IMG/VR virus record: IMGVR_UViG_3300031521_000328
Coordinates: 1-25,682 of that record
Length of the DNA stretch: 25,682 nt
Reading direction: 5' to 3' (one strand)
From: a virus
Notes under the pieces: model-generated
The model's database searches: none
The model's input: the letters and a program-made list of their open reading frames with translations, nothing else
Told to the model about the DNA's origin: nothing
In this document: positions 10,472 through 18,197 of the stretch, one piece after another
How the letters are laid out: every line of letters starts with the position of its first letter
How positions within the stretch are numbered: the stretch's first letter is position 1
Program-made: the position numbers and the translations under genes

Positions 10472-11210
10472 AATTATCTTATACGACCTGGAAACTAGTC
10501 GTACACAAGTAGAGGGTTACGGCAATCGCTGGGACTTCAAGGTGGTTAAGTTCACCAAACAATCAGAATTAATGTGTTATTCATGGAAAGAGTTAGGGGA
10601 AAAGAATGTCCATTTTGTATCACGGTACGATTTCAAAACGTATCACGATTTTGTCCAGAGCTTACAAGCGTTACTGGATGGTGCGGATATTACTATCGCA
10701 CACAATGGTGGCAGCTTTGATGATAAGATGTCTAACAGGTTCTTTGTCACTGAAGGTATCTTACCTCCAAAACCACGAAAAACCGTTGATACTAAACATG
10801 AGGCAAAACGCTGGTTCAGATTCGACAGCAACTCCTTGGATGACCTTGGGTACTTTCTTGGACTTGGTAGGAAGGAAAGCATAGGATATGCAAACCTCGA
10901 AGACGATTACATGTCTGGGAATCCTTCCAAGAAAACGGTCAAACTTCTTAAGAAATATAACGACCAAGATGTTAACCTTCTTGAAGCTATTTATCTTAGG
11001 ATGCTTCCTTTTATGGCTAGTCACCCTAATCTTGGGGATATTCATCAGTCTGATGGTATTTGTCCTAAGTGTGGTAGCGATAACTTGCATAAGCGTGGCT
11101 TTAACAAGAAACGTTCGGGTCAAACACAACGTTATCAATGTCAGAATTGTGGAGGATGGTGTTCAGAAGCATCACTTAAAAAGATAGGAAGGGTTGTAAA
11201 TGGAGTTTAG
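10464..11210 (+). CDS. DEDD-family 3'-5' exonuclease with C-terminal zinc ribbon
   Basis: 248 aa. Exo I: IILYDLETS (Asp8, Glu10). Exo II: IAHNGGSFDDK around residues 77-87. Exo III: YNDQDVNLLEAIYL, a YxxxD-like motif near 165. These are the metal-binding acids of the DnaQ/RNase H-like exonuclease fold. After residue 195 comes a zinc ribbon, CPKCGSDNLHKRG...QRYQCQNCGG, of the kind found in IS1 InsA-type and other DNA-binding proteins. It may act as proofreading or DNA/RNA-trimming nuclease targeted by the ribbon. It overlaps the start of the next gene by 11 nt. Confidence 0.82.
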   Translation: MSRIILYDLETSRTQVEGYGNRWDFKVVKFTKQSELMCYSWKELGEKNVHFVSRYDFKTYHDFVQSLQALLDGADITIAHNGGSFDDKMSNRFFVTEGILPPKPRKTVDTKHEAKRWFRFDSNSLDDLGYFLGLGRKESIGYANLEDDYMSGNPSKKTVKLLKKYNDQDVNLLEAIYLRMLPFMASHPNLGDIHQSDGICPKCGSDNLHKRGFNKKRSGQTQRYQCQNCGGWCSEASLKKIGRVVNGV

Positions 11211-11388
11211 TCCACAAGAAGTTTTGCCAGGAATGACAGAACAAGAGACTTTAGAAGGATTCAATCCTGAACAATTAACAGAATATAAAGGCTTTCTGCT
11301 AGAACGTTACTCAGACCTAGAACGACAAGTTCACCTAGTTAATGATATACTAGGCGGTTACGGAGCGCTTCCAGGCGAAGCAGCGTAA
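11200..11388 (+). CDS. hypothetical 62-aa acidic protein
   Basis: Not recognised. Starts inside the exonuclease 3' end with GGAAGGG upstream. Acidic, helical in the second half (YKGFLLERYSDLERQVHLVN), ending GYGALPGEAA. Confidence 0.6.
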   Translation: MEFSPQEVLPGMTEQETLEGFNPEQLTEYKGFLLERYSDLERQVHLVNDILGGYGALPGEAA

Positions 11389-11398
11389 AGGGGGATAG

Positions 11399-11749
11399 AT
11401 GGCTAAAGAGTTTAGTATCGAGTGGTTGAGAGAACAGTTGCAAGAGCAAATCAAAGCAGCTAAAGAAGAGGATAAGAAATATGTCCTAGCTAAACTTGTA
11501 CCATCTATTTTTGTCACTCAAGGTGATAGAGTAGACACATTTGCATTAGAAGCTAATGGTAAATGGAGTCAAGATAAGTATCCTAGAGAGCTTTTACCAG
11601 CAGTTAGGGCATACAAAACGGCACTACTCAAAGAACTCCTACAGGCTGAGTATTACATACGGTACTTACAGGACGATGGATTATATCCTCTAGGGAGAAT
11701 AGAAACTAAAGTAACCTACGAGGAAAAAGAAGATGATAACAATTTATAA
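11399..11749 (+). CDS. hypothetical 116-aa protein
   Basis: Not recognised. AGGGGGAT before the ATG. Helical N-terminus (EWLREQLQEQIKAAKEEDKK), a beta section (SIFVTQGDRVDTFALEANG), then helices. Acidic tail EEKEDDNNL, whose codons overlap the glutaredoxin start by 17 nt. Confidence 0.65.
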   Translation: MAKEFSIEWLREQLQEQIKAAKEEDKKYVLAKLVPSIFVTQGDRVDTFALEANGKWSQDKYPRELLPAVRAYKTALLKELLQAEYYIRYLQDDGLYPLGRIETKVTYEEKEDDNNL

Positions 11750-11969
11750 GACACCAACATGTTCATATTGCAAGGCAGTAGCCAAGCTATTTGATATGAA
11801 AGGTGTTAAGTACGAACTTGTTGACATTAGCGAAAACCCGAAGCTACGTCAAGAAGTAATAGAAAAATCGGGTGCTATGATAGTACCTATCACGGTGTTG
11901 AACGACTGGGAAGATTTCACAATCAGTTTCAATCCTGGTAGATTACTTGCTATAGCAGCAAAGGGGTAA
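11733..11969 (+). CDS. glutaredoxin-like (NrdH-type) protein
   Basis: 78 aa, the usual length of NrdH redoxins. Starts with ITIYKTPTCSYCKAVAKLF, the thioredoxin-fold strand and CSYC active site (Cys10, Cys13); cis-proline in IVPITV near residue 52; C-terminal helix LLAIAAKG. Phage NrdH proteins pass electrons to ribonucleotide reductase or reduce other targets. No reductase is in the window. Translation is likely coupled to the preceding gene. Confidence 0.85.
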   Translation: MITIYKTPTCSYCKAVAKLFDMKGVKYELVDISENPKLRQEVIEKSGAMIVPITVLNDWEDFTISFNPGRLLAIAAKG

Positions 11970-11973
11970 TTCA

Positions 11974-12141
11974 ATGGGAGTTGAGTCAATAGTAATTGTA
12001 AAGAACGCAGACCTTGGTTTTGTAGCCAGTCTACGATTTATGGATAGCATAAGAGATTGTGATATTGCACATACGGACAAACAGAAACTTTACAGTATGA
12101 TTAATTATACAGTTAGGAAGGGTGGTCATGTCAGCGAATAA
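11974..12141 (+). CDS. hypothetical 55-aa protein
   Basis: Not recognised. AAAGGGG about 6 nt before ATG 11974. A beta strand (SIVIVKNADLGFV) is followed by polar helix. The last 14 nt overlap the next gene. Confidence 0.55.
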   Translation: MGVESIVIVKNADLGFVASLRFMDSIRDCDIAHTDKQKLYSMINYTVRKGGHVSE

Positions 12142-12388
12142 CGTTTGGATTGTAAAAGAACACAAAGGCAAGTTTTACGGCTGGGATGAGATGGCTGAAG
12201 AGAACATGGATGATGCACAGGATGGCTATAGGCTATTGAACTACGCATCTGCTATGGTCGAAGAAGACAGCATGGACGCAGCAGTAAAGAAACTTGAGGA
12301 ACGTGGCTATCTTGGATACGCAGAATATGGCGTTGATACAAGTGGACGTTTACCAAAAGACGGAACACTAATTAAGTTTGTAGAATAG
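12128..12388 (+). CDS. hypothetical 86-aa acidic protein
   Basis: Not recognised. ATG at 12128 chosen over the GTG at 12122 because AGGAAGGG lies 5 nt before it. Pattern NNVWIVKEHKGKFYGWDEMAEEN with a DxxxAVKKLEERGYLGY helix; a small alpha/beta fold is likely. Similar short acidic proteins are common in phage accessory regions. Confidence 0.65.
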   Translation: MSANNVWIVKEHKGKFYGWDEMAEENMDDAQDGYRLLNYASAMVEEDSMDAAVKKLEERGYLGYAEYGVDTSGRLPKDGTLIKFVE

Positions 12389-12398
12389 GGGTATTCAA

Positions 12399-12701
12399 AT
12401 GGCAAAAATATACGGCAATAAAGTTCCTTCTGTTTCTGTTCGTTTTAGCGATGGGACGTACAAAGTATGGAAGAAGTGGACAGAACGCAAATTAATCAAC
12501 GAACTTACTAAACTTTTGTCTCAAAAATCGACATTATTGGGTAGGGCTGATGGCACAATTACAGTTGTGTATCAGAAAGACCCAGACGGTGATTACAAAA
12601 CGGTTTTTAGTTTCCAAAGTTTAGCTGATTGTTTGGTTAAGATTCAACCTTCAATCGAACCTGCTATGCTAAGGTGGTTCTATGACAACACAAATAGCTA
12701 A
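12399..12701 (+). CDS. hypothetical 100-aa basic protein
   Basis: Not recognised. Beta strands then helix (SVSVRFSDGTYKVWKKWTE, TITVVYQKDPDGDY). GGGGT before the ATG. The end overlaps the nucleotidyltransferase start by 20 nt. Confidence 0.6.
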   Translation: MAKIYGNKVPSVSVRFSDGTYKVWKKWTERKLINELTKLLSQKSTLLGRADGTITVVYQKDPDGDYKTVFSFQSLADCLVKIQPSIEPAMLRWFYDNTNS

Positions 12702-13416
12702 AGTACTAGTAGGGAGTAGATTACATGGGCTTAATACGGGCACTAGTGATTACGATTTTCGTGGCATACATATACACAGCTTACAGGATAAACTTAGTCC
12801 TTTCAAAACTCTTAAGAACACTACGTGGATAGAGGGTGATGAAGACAATACGAGTTACGAACTCGCAGATTTCTGTAAGCAAGCGGTACATGGGAACGCA
12901 ACAATCCTCGAAGTCTTCTTTTCAGACGAAATCATTGAAACGACTCCGATACACGCTGAACTTAGAGCCAACTGGAAAAAGTTTATTGATACGAAACGAT
13001 TCGTTGCAGCCAGTAGAGGTTATGCTCACAATCAATGGAACAAGTTCTACAACTTTGAAGACGTAGGAGTTCTTGGTCAACAACGCACAGCTAAGTTCGC
13101 AGTAGCATTCTTACGTGTCATGTGGCAATGTGAACAATTCTTACTTACTGGTCAATTCAAATGCAACATTGCAGAAGCTGACATCTATCCTCTATTGAAG
13201 AAGATTAAGCCTATGACGCTTGAAGAGATTCGACCATTCACACCAGAAATTGTAGCAGCTATGGATGAAATGTCCAGGCGTGTTGCAACCGCAGAGTCTA
13301 TCAGCCCAGTTATGGACTGGAAACCAGACATTGAATGGATAGAAGATTTCATTTACAGAGCATACACTGAAGAGTTACAGGAATATAAATGGAAGTATGA
13401 GGATTTAAGTGAGTAA
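12682..13416 (+). CDS. RlaP-type nucleotidyltransferase (RNA-repair associated)
   Basis: 244 aa. N-terminal VLVGSRLHGLNTGTSDYDFRG (residues 8-28) holds the polymerase-beta fold signature G11-S12 then Asp23-x-Asp25 for two-metal catalysis. The rest is helical (FCKQAVHGNATILEVFF, RGYAHNQWNKFYNF), typical of the PF10127 family that genome surveys linked to RNA ligases and named RlaP. It probably adds a nucleotide or nucleotidyl group to damaged RNA ends or to a protein; the true substrate is not established. It overlaps the RNA ligase gene by 8 nt, matching the known pairing. Confidence 0.82.
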   Translation: MTTQIAKVLVGSRLHGLNTGTSDYDFRGIHIHSLQDKLSPFKTLKNTTWIEGDEDNTSYELADFCKQAVHGNATILEVFFSDEIIETTPIHAELRANWKKFIDTKRFVAASRGYAHNQWNKFYNFEDVGVLGQQRTAKFAVAFLRVMWQCEQFLLTGQFKCNIAEADIYPLLKKIKPMTLEEIRPFTPEIVAAMDEMSRRVATAESISPVMDWKPDIEWIEDFIYRAYTEELQEYKWKYEDLSE

Positions 13417-14332
13417 AACAGCAGCTTTCCCTAAGATTCTACATATCGGGGACAAACAAATCCTTGACCTTTTTGAAGGTGAGGTGGAGATTACTGAGAA
13501 ACTTGACGGTTCACAGTTTTCATTTGGTAAAATAGATGGAGTAGTTGTTACTCGCTCAAAAGGACGTGAGTTTGAAGAGCCAGATAAACTATTCCGACCA
13601 GTATGGGAATATGTGCATTCGATAGAAGACAGGCTTCCAGAGGGTATTTGGTTCTACGGTGAAACACTGGGAACTCCACGCCACTCGACACTAGCATACG
13701 ATAGAACGCCTAAAAACTTCTTCGCAATGTTTGGTGTATATGTTAGCGAGACACATGAGTATCTTAACTACGATTCAATCAAGGAATGGTCAGATAAACT
13801 AGATGTTGACCCAGTTCCGTTATTGTTCAGGGGTGAGATTAGCCAGAGTGCGATACTAGATATGGTAGAAGACACAGTTAGCTATCTCGGTGGACAAAAG
13901 ATTGAAGGTGTTGTAGTAAAGGCATACAAGAATTGGTTATTCCTTGGACAGATTCCGTTATCGGTTATGTCTGGTAAATATGTCACAGAGGCATTTAAGG
14001 AAGTACACCAGAAAGATTGGTCTAAGCTAAACACTGGTAAGGGTAAGTTCGATGTCTTGAAAGAGAATTATCGTACAGAGGCTCGATGGAATAAGGCAGT
14101 ACAGCACCTCCGAGACAATGGAGAGTTGACTGGTACACCTAAAGATATTGGTTTGTTACTTAAGGAGGTCTATGTTGACTTAGATACTGAAGAGCAAGAG
14201 AATATCAAAGAACAACTTTATAGTATCTATAAATCAGATATTATGAAGTACGCCACATTTGGGTTAGCCCAGTGGTATAAAGAACAACTATTGGAAGGAA
14301 AAATCAATGGAATCAGTACAGAAAATCAGTAA
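13409..14332 (+). CDS. RNA ligase (nucleotidyltransferase family)
   Basis: 307 aa. Motif I ITEKLDGSQF with Lys31 as the AMP-accepting lysine; motif III FYGET (82-86); motif IIIa NFFAMFGV (103-110); motif IV EGVVVKAY (166-173); motif V region around SGKYVTEAFKE (188-198). This matches the ATP-dependent Rnl2-like RNA ligase core (about 200 aa) followed by a helical C-terminal domain that usually binds RNA. It would seal 5'-phosphate/3'-OH breaks prepared by Pnkp. Position between RlaP and Pnkp genes supports a tRNA-repair role. Confidence 0.9.
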   Translation: MSKTAAFPKILHIGDKQILDLFEGEVEITEKLDGSQFSFGKIDGVVVTRSKGREFEEPDKLFRPVWEYVHSIEDRLPEGIWFYGETLGTPRHSTLAYDRTPKNFFAMFGVYVSETHEYLNYDSIKEWSDKLDVDPVPLLFRGEISQSAILDMVEDTVSYLGGQKIEGVVVKAYKNWLFLGQIPLSVMSGKYVTEAFKEVHQKDWSKLNTGKGKFDVLKENYRTEARWNKAVQHLRDNGELTGTPKDIGLLLKEVYVDLDTEEQENIKEQLYSIYKSDIMKYATFGLAQWYKEQLLEGKINGISTENQ

Positions 14333-14480
14333 CGCATACATCACAGAAACCATTTTACATGGAGATGTAGACGGACAGCCACATGAGAGTATCATTACTC
14401 GTGGTGCAGCACTAATCCAGGTTGGCGATGTTTGTCACACTAACACTGGTGTTTACGAAGTAGAATCAGTAAAGGAGTAA
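14307..14480 (+). CDS. hypothetical 57-aa protein
   Basis: Not recognised. AAGGAAAAATCAATG gives the start inside the ligase 3' end (26-nt overlap). Beta-rich acidic protein (ITRGAALIQVGDVCHTN, VYEVESVKE). Confidence 0.6.
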   Translation: MESVQKISNAYITETILHGDVDGQPHESIITRGAALIQVGDVCHTNTGVYEVESVKE

Positions 14481-14481
14481 T

Positions 14482-14796
14482 ATGAGCGTATTTGATAGAA
14501 TCACAACAGACCGTCTTTACAAAGACATTGACGCAGCTGCTAATCAGGCAGCACCGTTGTTTAACCTTTATGGTTGGACTTACGGAGAAGACCACGTTCC
14601 GACACATGGTGAATTAGTTGATTGTATTTCACGATTGACAAGTTCAGCACTAGAATACTTTTATGGCTCAGAAGAGGAATACCGAGAAGCACAAGTTTCT
14701 TTAGGTCGTTTCACTGTATGGGTAAAAGAGTTTGAAGATGAAGTTGCAGTTCGCATTTCACTAGAATTAGGAGGTCACGAATGGTTCAAAGCATAG
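14482..14796 (+). CDS. hypothetical 104-aa acidic protein
   Basis: Not recognised. AAAGGAG upstream, 1 nt after the previous stop. A helical part with aromatic residues (APLFNLYGWTYGEDHVPTHG), then a beta pair (GRFTVWVKEFEDEVAVRISL). Overlaps the DUF6378-like gene by 16 nt. Confidence 0.65.
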   Translation: MSVFDRITTDRLYKDIDAAANQAAPLFNLYGWTYGEDHVPTHGELVDCISRLTSSALEYFYGSEEEYREAQVSLGRFTVWVKEFEDEVAVRISLELGGHEWFKA

Positions 14797-15299
14797 ACGA
14801 AATATTGAAAGAACGTGGCACACGCTACGGTGCATTCATAAACCAAGCAGGAATAGCTCAGGGGTTACATCAAGTAATTGAGTTTGGAATGCAAGTCACA
14901 GGTAAAACTCGATTCGATTTTTATGTTGACGAACTTGAAGCAATCAATATGATTGTTAATAAGTTGGCACGTATCATCAATGGAGACCCACATTACTCTG
15001 ACTCATGGAGGGACATAGCGGGTTACGCTACATTAGTTGCTGACAGACTCGATAACGACTACAACAATCAAAAGCTAATCGAGGCAAAAGAATATGACCC
15101 AGGAACAGACCGACCAGATGTTGAAGCAGATAGAACAAGTGATGAGCCAAATCGACCCGAAGGACATCGGGGACTCCAAGAAGATACAACAACTGACGAG
15201 TATCATCGACCCACAGGACTTGCTGAATTGCGAGGGTTGCCAGTAGATGGAACGTCCGAAGAAACCAGAATTGCAGTACGAACAACGCCAAGAAACTAA
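14781..15299 (+). CDS. DUF6378-like phage protein with overprinted tail
   Basis: 172 aa. Residues 5-100 carry the pattern LKERGTRYGAF...LDEAINMIVNKLARIINGDP-Y-DSWRDIAGYATLV that I know as DUF6378, frequent in phage genomes near nucleotide-metabolism genes; its activity is unknown. An all-helical fold like MazG-type phosphohydrolases is possible. From residue 105 the sequence turns into a Thr/Asp/Arg/Pro-rich tail, exactly where two other frames (15094-15246 and 15247-15339) contain better-looking genes. The tail may be a by-product of overprinting. Confidence 0.7.
   Translation: MVQSIDEILKERGTRYGAFINQAGIAQGLHQVIEFGMQVTGKTRFDFYVDELEAINMIVNKLARIINGDPHYSDSWRDIAGYATLVADRLDNDYNNQKLIEAKEYDPGTDRPDVEADRTSDEPNRPEGHRGLQEDTTTDEYHRPTGLAELRGLPVDGTSEETRIAVRTTPRN
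15094..15246 (+). CDS. 50-aa helical protein encoded inside the DUF6378 3' end
   Basis: Not recognised. ATG 15094 with GAGG about 9 nt upstream. Protein starts MTQEQTDQMLKQIEQVMSQI and ends NCEGCQ, a natural amphipathic-helix composition. It lies wholly within the preceding gene in another frame. TAG is followed at once by the next ATG. Confidence 0.5.
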   Translation: MTQEQTDQMLKQIEQVMSQIDPKDIGDSKKIQQLTSIIDPQDLLNCEGCQ

Positions 15300-15339
15300 C
15301 GGTGTTACGGTAATACAATTAACGGTAGAATCTGAGTAG
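15247..15339 (+). CDS. 30-aa peptide abutting the previous stop
   Basis: Not recognised. ATG follows TAG directly (re-initiation). Begins MERPKKPELQYEQRQETNGV and ends TVESE, beta-prone. No independent ribosome binding site, so support is modest. Confidence 0.35.
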   Translation: MERPKKPELQYEQRQETNGVTVIQLTVESE

Positions 15340-15400
15340 AGATGGTCAACTTATTTAAGAGAAGACCACTTTGCTCGGCAAGCTATATATAGGAGTTTAC

Positions 15401-15556
15401 ATGCAGGGGAAGAAGAAGTTTCCAATACCTAATGTTGTGTACAGCATTGCGAGTAAAGGTGCAGCATGGTTTCACTATCCATTTAATAGTGGAGAGAATA
15501 AAAGAAAACTTGAAGAATTAAGAGGGAAATTAGATGGACACAGCGACCAAACCTGA
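15401..15556 (+). CDS. hypothetical 51-aa basic protein
   Basis: Not recognised. ATAGGAGTTTACATG gives a strong start at 15401, better than the TTG at 15371 in the same frame. Basic N-terminus (MQGKKKFPIPNVVYSIASKG) and helical end (KRKLEELRGKLDG). Overlaps the Pnkp gene by 23 nt. Confidence 0.6.
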   Translation: MQGKKKFPIPNVVYSIASKGAAWFHYPFNSGENKRKLEELRGKLDGHSDQT

Positions 15557-16448
15557 AAAGGTTAAACGACAAGTCGCACAAATGCATCCTACACTACTAG
15601 TGTTAAAAGGTCTGCCAGGTTCTGGTAAGACCACATACGCTAGGGAGCTGGTGAATAAAGGGTGGGTTCGTGTGAACAAAGATGACTTACGTGCCATGTT
15701 ACACAATAGTAAGTTTAGTAAGGATAACGAGAAGTTTGTCCTGAAGCTCCGTGATGATGTTATCGTCCGAGCATTGACTCAGGGTCAGAACGTGGTAGTA
15801 GATGATACTAACCTCGACCCTAAACACAGTGAGACATTCAAGAATCTAGCAATAGTTTTTGAAACGTTTTACGAAGAGAAGTTCTTTGATGTATCTGTTA
15901 AAGAATGCATTAGGCGTAACCAATTACGTGACAAGCCAGTACCTGATAAGGTAATCTACGCTATGCACGATAGGTATTTAGTACCGCCGCCTGCAGTTAT
16001 CGCATATGATGACAATAAAGAAGAAGCTATCATTGTTGATATTGATGGCACACTAGCACACATCGCAGATGGTCGCAGTCCTTATGACGCAAGCCGAGCT
16101 ATGAACGATTCACTAGATGATGCAGTATCAGTAGTCACCGCTATGATGTATGACCACGGCTACAAAGTTATTATCCTTACTGGACGTAACGAAGACCACC
16201 GAGAAGTTACAGAAGAATGGTTGAAAGCAAACAACGTAGAATATGATGAGCTTTACACTCGACTCAACAGTGATGTTGATGACAAAGGTAAACAACTCGA
16301 AGATTCAATAGTTAAAGAACGACTATTCCGCACACATGTAGAACCACGATTCAATGTTAAGTTTGTACTTGATGACCGAAACCGTGTAGTAGATATGTGG
16401 AGGAGAATTGGTCTCAAGTGTTTCCAAGTAGCTGAAGGAAACTTCTAA
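15534..16448 (+). CDS. pnkP: T4-type polynucleotide 5'-kinase/3'-phosphatase
   Basis: 304 aa, the length of T4 Pnkp (301 aa) and similar along its whole extent. Kinase domain: P-loop GLPGSGKTT (26-34), VNKDDLR (47-53) with the acid/base Asp, VDDTNLDP (89-96). Phosphatase domain: VDIDGTLA (168-175) with the nucleophile Asp169 and Asp171 of the DxDGT family, LTGRNEDH, and the C-terminal DDRNRVVDMWRRIG-KCFQVA that T4 shares almost word for word. It removes 2',3'-cyclic or 3' phosphate and phosphorylates 5'-OH ends, preparing cut tRNA for the ligase. Start at 15534 follows AGAGGG. Confidence 0.95.
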   Translation: MDTATKPEKVKRQVAQMHPTLLVLKGLPGSGKTTYARELVNKGWVRVNKDDLRAMLHNSKFSKDNEKFVLKLRDDVIVRALTQGQNVVVDDTNLDPKHSETFKNLAIVFETFYEEKFFDVSVKECIRRNQLRDKPVPDKVIYAMHDRYLVPPPAVIAYDDNKEEAIIVDIDGTLAHIADGRSPYDASRAMNDSLDDAVSVVTAMMYDHGYKVIILTGRNEDHREVTEEWLKANNVEYDELYTRLNSDVDDKGKQLEDSIVKERLFRTHVEPRFNVKFVLDDRNRVVDMWRRIGLKCFQVAEGNF

Positions 16449-16450
16449 TA

Positions 16451-16741
16451 ATGGAAAAGAACCGACTATTGTATTCACTCAATAAAAGAGATAAGTATGG
16501 AGCAGTAATTCACCCAGGAGATGTGTGTGTCTGGGGAAGCAAAGCAGGTGCAATCATCTGTGTATACGCTGGGGGTACTCCAGGGAGTAGTGCAACTGGT
16601 CGATATGGTAGGTTTCATACTCCAATCGGAATCAAGAGCATAGCATACAAGAACATAGTAATAGCCTACGACCCAATGGGAACAGGTAAACGTGTTAGTC
16701 ACGATATAAGTAAACGATTATTAAGGGAATATTACGGATAG
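16451..16741 (+). CDS. hypothetical 96-aa beta-rich protein
   Basis: Not recognised. Starts 2 nt after Pnkp with GGAA upstream. Beta-rich and glycine-rich (GAVIHPGDVCVWGSKAGAII, YAGGTPGSSATGRYGRF), suggesting a small SH3-like barrel; basic C-terminal helix (ISKRLLREYY). Confidence 0.6.
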   Translation: MEKNRLLYSLNKRDKYGAVIHPGDVCVWGSKAGAIICVYAGGTPGSSATGRYGRFHTPIGIKSIAYKNIVIAYDPMGTGKRVSHDISKRLLREYYG

Positions 16742-16745
16742 ATAT

Positions 16746-17336
16746 ATGAAGTACAAATTAGTAAAAGCAAGTGAACTAAAGAAACTTCTAGCTACGGCTG
16801 AGGAAGTTAAACAAGACGCTATTGACGAAGCCTACAACAAGGGTTACGAAGAAGCAGAACGTGAACAAGAATATGCAGTAGAAGAATTGCAAATCAAAAC
16901 TAATGAGCAATCTACTAAGATTAAAAAGCAAGCTCGTGAAATCGCTGCTAAAGATGTAGAGATTGAAGTTCTTACTAAGCAAAAGAGTGATGCTCGTGAT
17001 GTTGTTACTAAGCGATTGGCTAACGAAAACATTGCTGCAGACCTTAAGGCTCGTGAAGAGTTAGTTGCAAAGCGTGAAACCAAAGTACAGACTCGAGAAG
17101 ATGCAGTTAGCAATTCAGAAGTAAGTGAAGAAGACAAGCAGTACAAATCAGGTTACGCAGATGGTATCGCTGATGGTGTACGAAAGATTGGTGAAATCAC
17201 TCAAGTTGACCGTCAGAACGCTATGGATGTCGCAATGGTATCTGCAGCTTCACACACTCAACCTGAAACTGTAAAGGCGGTATTAGATGGCTCAAAAGCA
17301 ATTAAGTCCAGTCTTGCAAACAAGGAAGATAAATAG
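16746..17336 (+). CDS. 196-aa coiled-coil protein
   Basis: Function not recognised. Residues 5-115 are continuous charged heptad-like helix (AEEVKQDAIDEAYNKGYEEA; EREQEYAVEELQIKTNEQS; KKQAREIAAKDVEIEVLTKQ). The C-terminal part has YKSGYADGIADGVRKIGEI. No signal peptide or membrane segment. Could be a scaffold-like or host-interaction protein. The last 50 nt overlap the next gene. Confidence 0.7.
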   Translation: MKYKLVKASELKKLLATAEEVKQDAIDEAYNKGYEEAEREQEYAVEELQIKTNEQSTKIKKQAREIAAKDVEIEVLTKQKSDARDVVTKRLANENIAADLKAREELVAKRETKVQTREDAVSNSEVSEEDKQYKSGYADGIADGVRKIGEITQVDRQNAMDVAMVSAASHTQPETVKAVLDGSKAIKSSLANKEDK

Positions 17337-17877
17337 TCTTCCTAAAGACCTAAGAAAAATTGCTGATGAATTACTAATTAAGAAGTTCGGTTCTGATAAT
17401 ACAGTCGAGAAGGTAGTAGAGCGTCAAAACTCTGCCTACTTTCGAGAATATGTACCAGAACTTGAACAACTTAATGCTGGATTCTCTTCGCTATCAGACA
17501 TCACCTATGTGGTAAATATCGGGGGATTTCAATCTGGAAGACCTCGTATCAACACCAGGGTCGATAGTTACAATCGCAGATGCATCGTTAGTACGCCCTT
17601 TGAGCGTATCAGCACTCGAGGAATCCGTGATGCAATTCATGTCTTCGACATGGAGAACCTTCCAAGAACCAATCGAGTCATACGGCTTAGTCCAGGATTT
17701 TGGAATGAGCTTAAAAGAGGTGCCGACCTTGGATACTACATGGGATATAGAGAGAATGCGAGAGATGCTATTCGGGGAAGCTATACTGAAGACCCCAGAG
17801 CATACGTTGGCGAAATGTTTGGCTGTTGCATAATGGTGCAACCAGACTACGGTAATGAACTAGAAGTAAGTTTTTAG
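17287..17877 (+). CDS. hypothetical 196-aa basic protein
   Basis: Not recognised. Last gene of the forward block, overlapping the coiled-coil gene by 50 nt and ending just before the terminator. Mixed alpha/beta, Arg-rich (GGFQSGRPRINTRVDSYNRR; PRTNRVIRLSPGFWNELKRG). Recurrent Tyr and the ending FGCCIMVQPDYGNELEVSF. GGCGG lies some 10 nt before the ATG. Confidence 0.65.
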   Translation: MAQKQLSPVLQTRKINSLPKDLRKIADELLIKKFGSDNTVEKVVERQNSAYFREYVPELEQLNAGFSSLSDITYVVNIGGFQSGRPRINTRVDSYNRRCIVSTPFERISTRGIRDAIHVFDMENLPRTNRVIRLSPGFWNELKRGADLGYYMGYRENARDAIRGSYTEDPRAYVGEMFGCCIMVQPDYGNELEVSF

Positions 17878-17883
17878 GCAATA

Positions 17884-17914
17884 AAAAAAGACCCCTTAAT
17901 TGGAGGTCTTTTTT
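17884..17914. terminator. bidirectional Rho-independent terminator
   Basis: AAAAAAGACC (17884-17893) pairs perfectly with GGTCTTTTTT (17905-17914), loop CCTTAATTGGA. A and T runs on both sides make it work in both directions. It separates the converging forward and reverse gene blocks, 7 nt after the last + gene and 13 nt from the last - gene. Confidence 0.93.
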
Positions 17915-17926
17915 ATTTGGTTTAAA

Positions 17927-18196
17927 TTAAACCGAGCTACCCTTCAGCTTACTTGTAAACTGATTGTAGCTAATTGCTGCGATAACAGCGATGAGGAGAG
18001 CTGTACCTGCTGTCTGTGCAACACTCACAAATGTGAATGTTGGAGCGACAACTAGTACGGCTGCGATAACTGATAGTATGCCGTTAACCCATGCAGGATA
18101 CTTGCTAGTAAACGTTATAGGGATTAACTTCAAGAGTTCAGTTAGGAGCAATACAGCACCTGCGGAGAGGGCTGTTGCTTGTGTAAATAGTTCCAT
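17927..18196 (-). CDS. putative holin
   Basis: 89 aa with about three hydrophobic segments: SAGAVLLLTELLKLIPI (10-26), VNGILSVIAAVLVVAP (37-52) and AGTALLIAVIAAISY (63-77), plus a short basic/polar tail (TSKLKGSSV). Size and topology fit a phage holin that opens the cytoplasmic membrane. It is the last gene of the reverse block, 1 nt after the endolysin gene. Confidence 0.65.
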   Translation of the reverse strand: MELFTQATALSAGAVLLLTELLKLIPITFTSKYPAWVNGILSVIAAVLVVAPTFTFVSVAQTAGTALLIAVIAAISYNQFTSKLKGSSV

Positions 18197-18197
18197 A

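Noticed and set aside
15342-15392. 16-aa frame beginning MVNLFKRRPLCSA
   Set aside because: Too short, weak binding site and no neighbour evidence.
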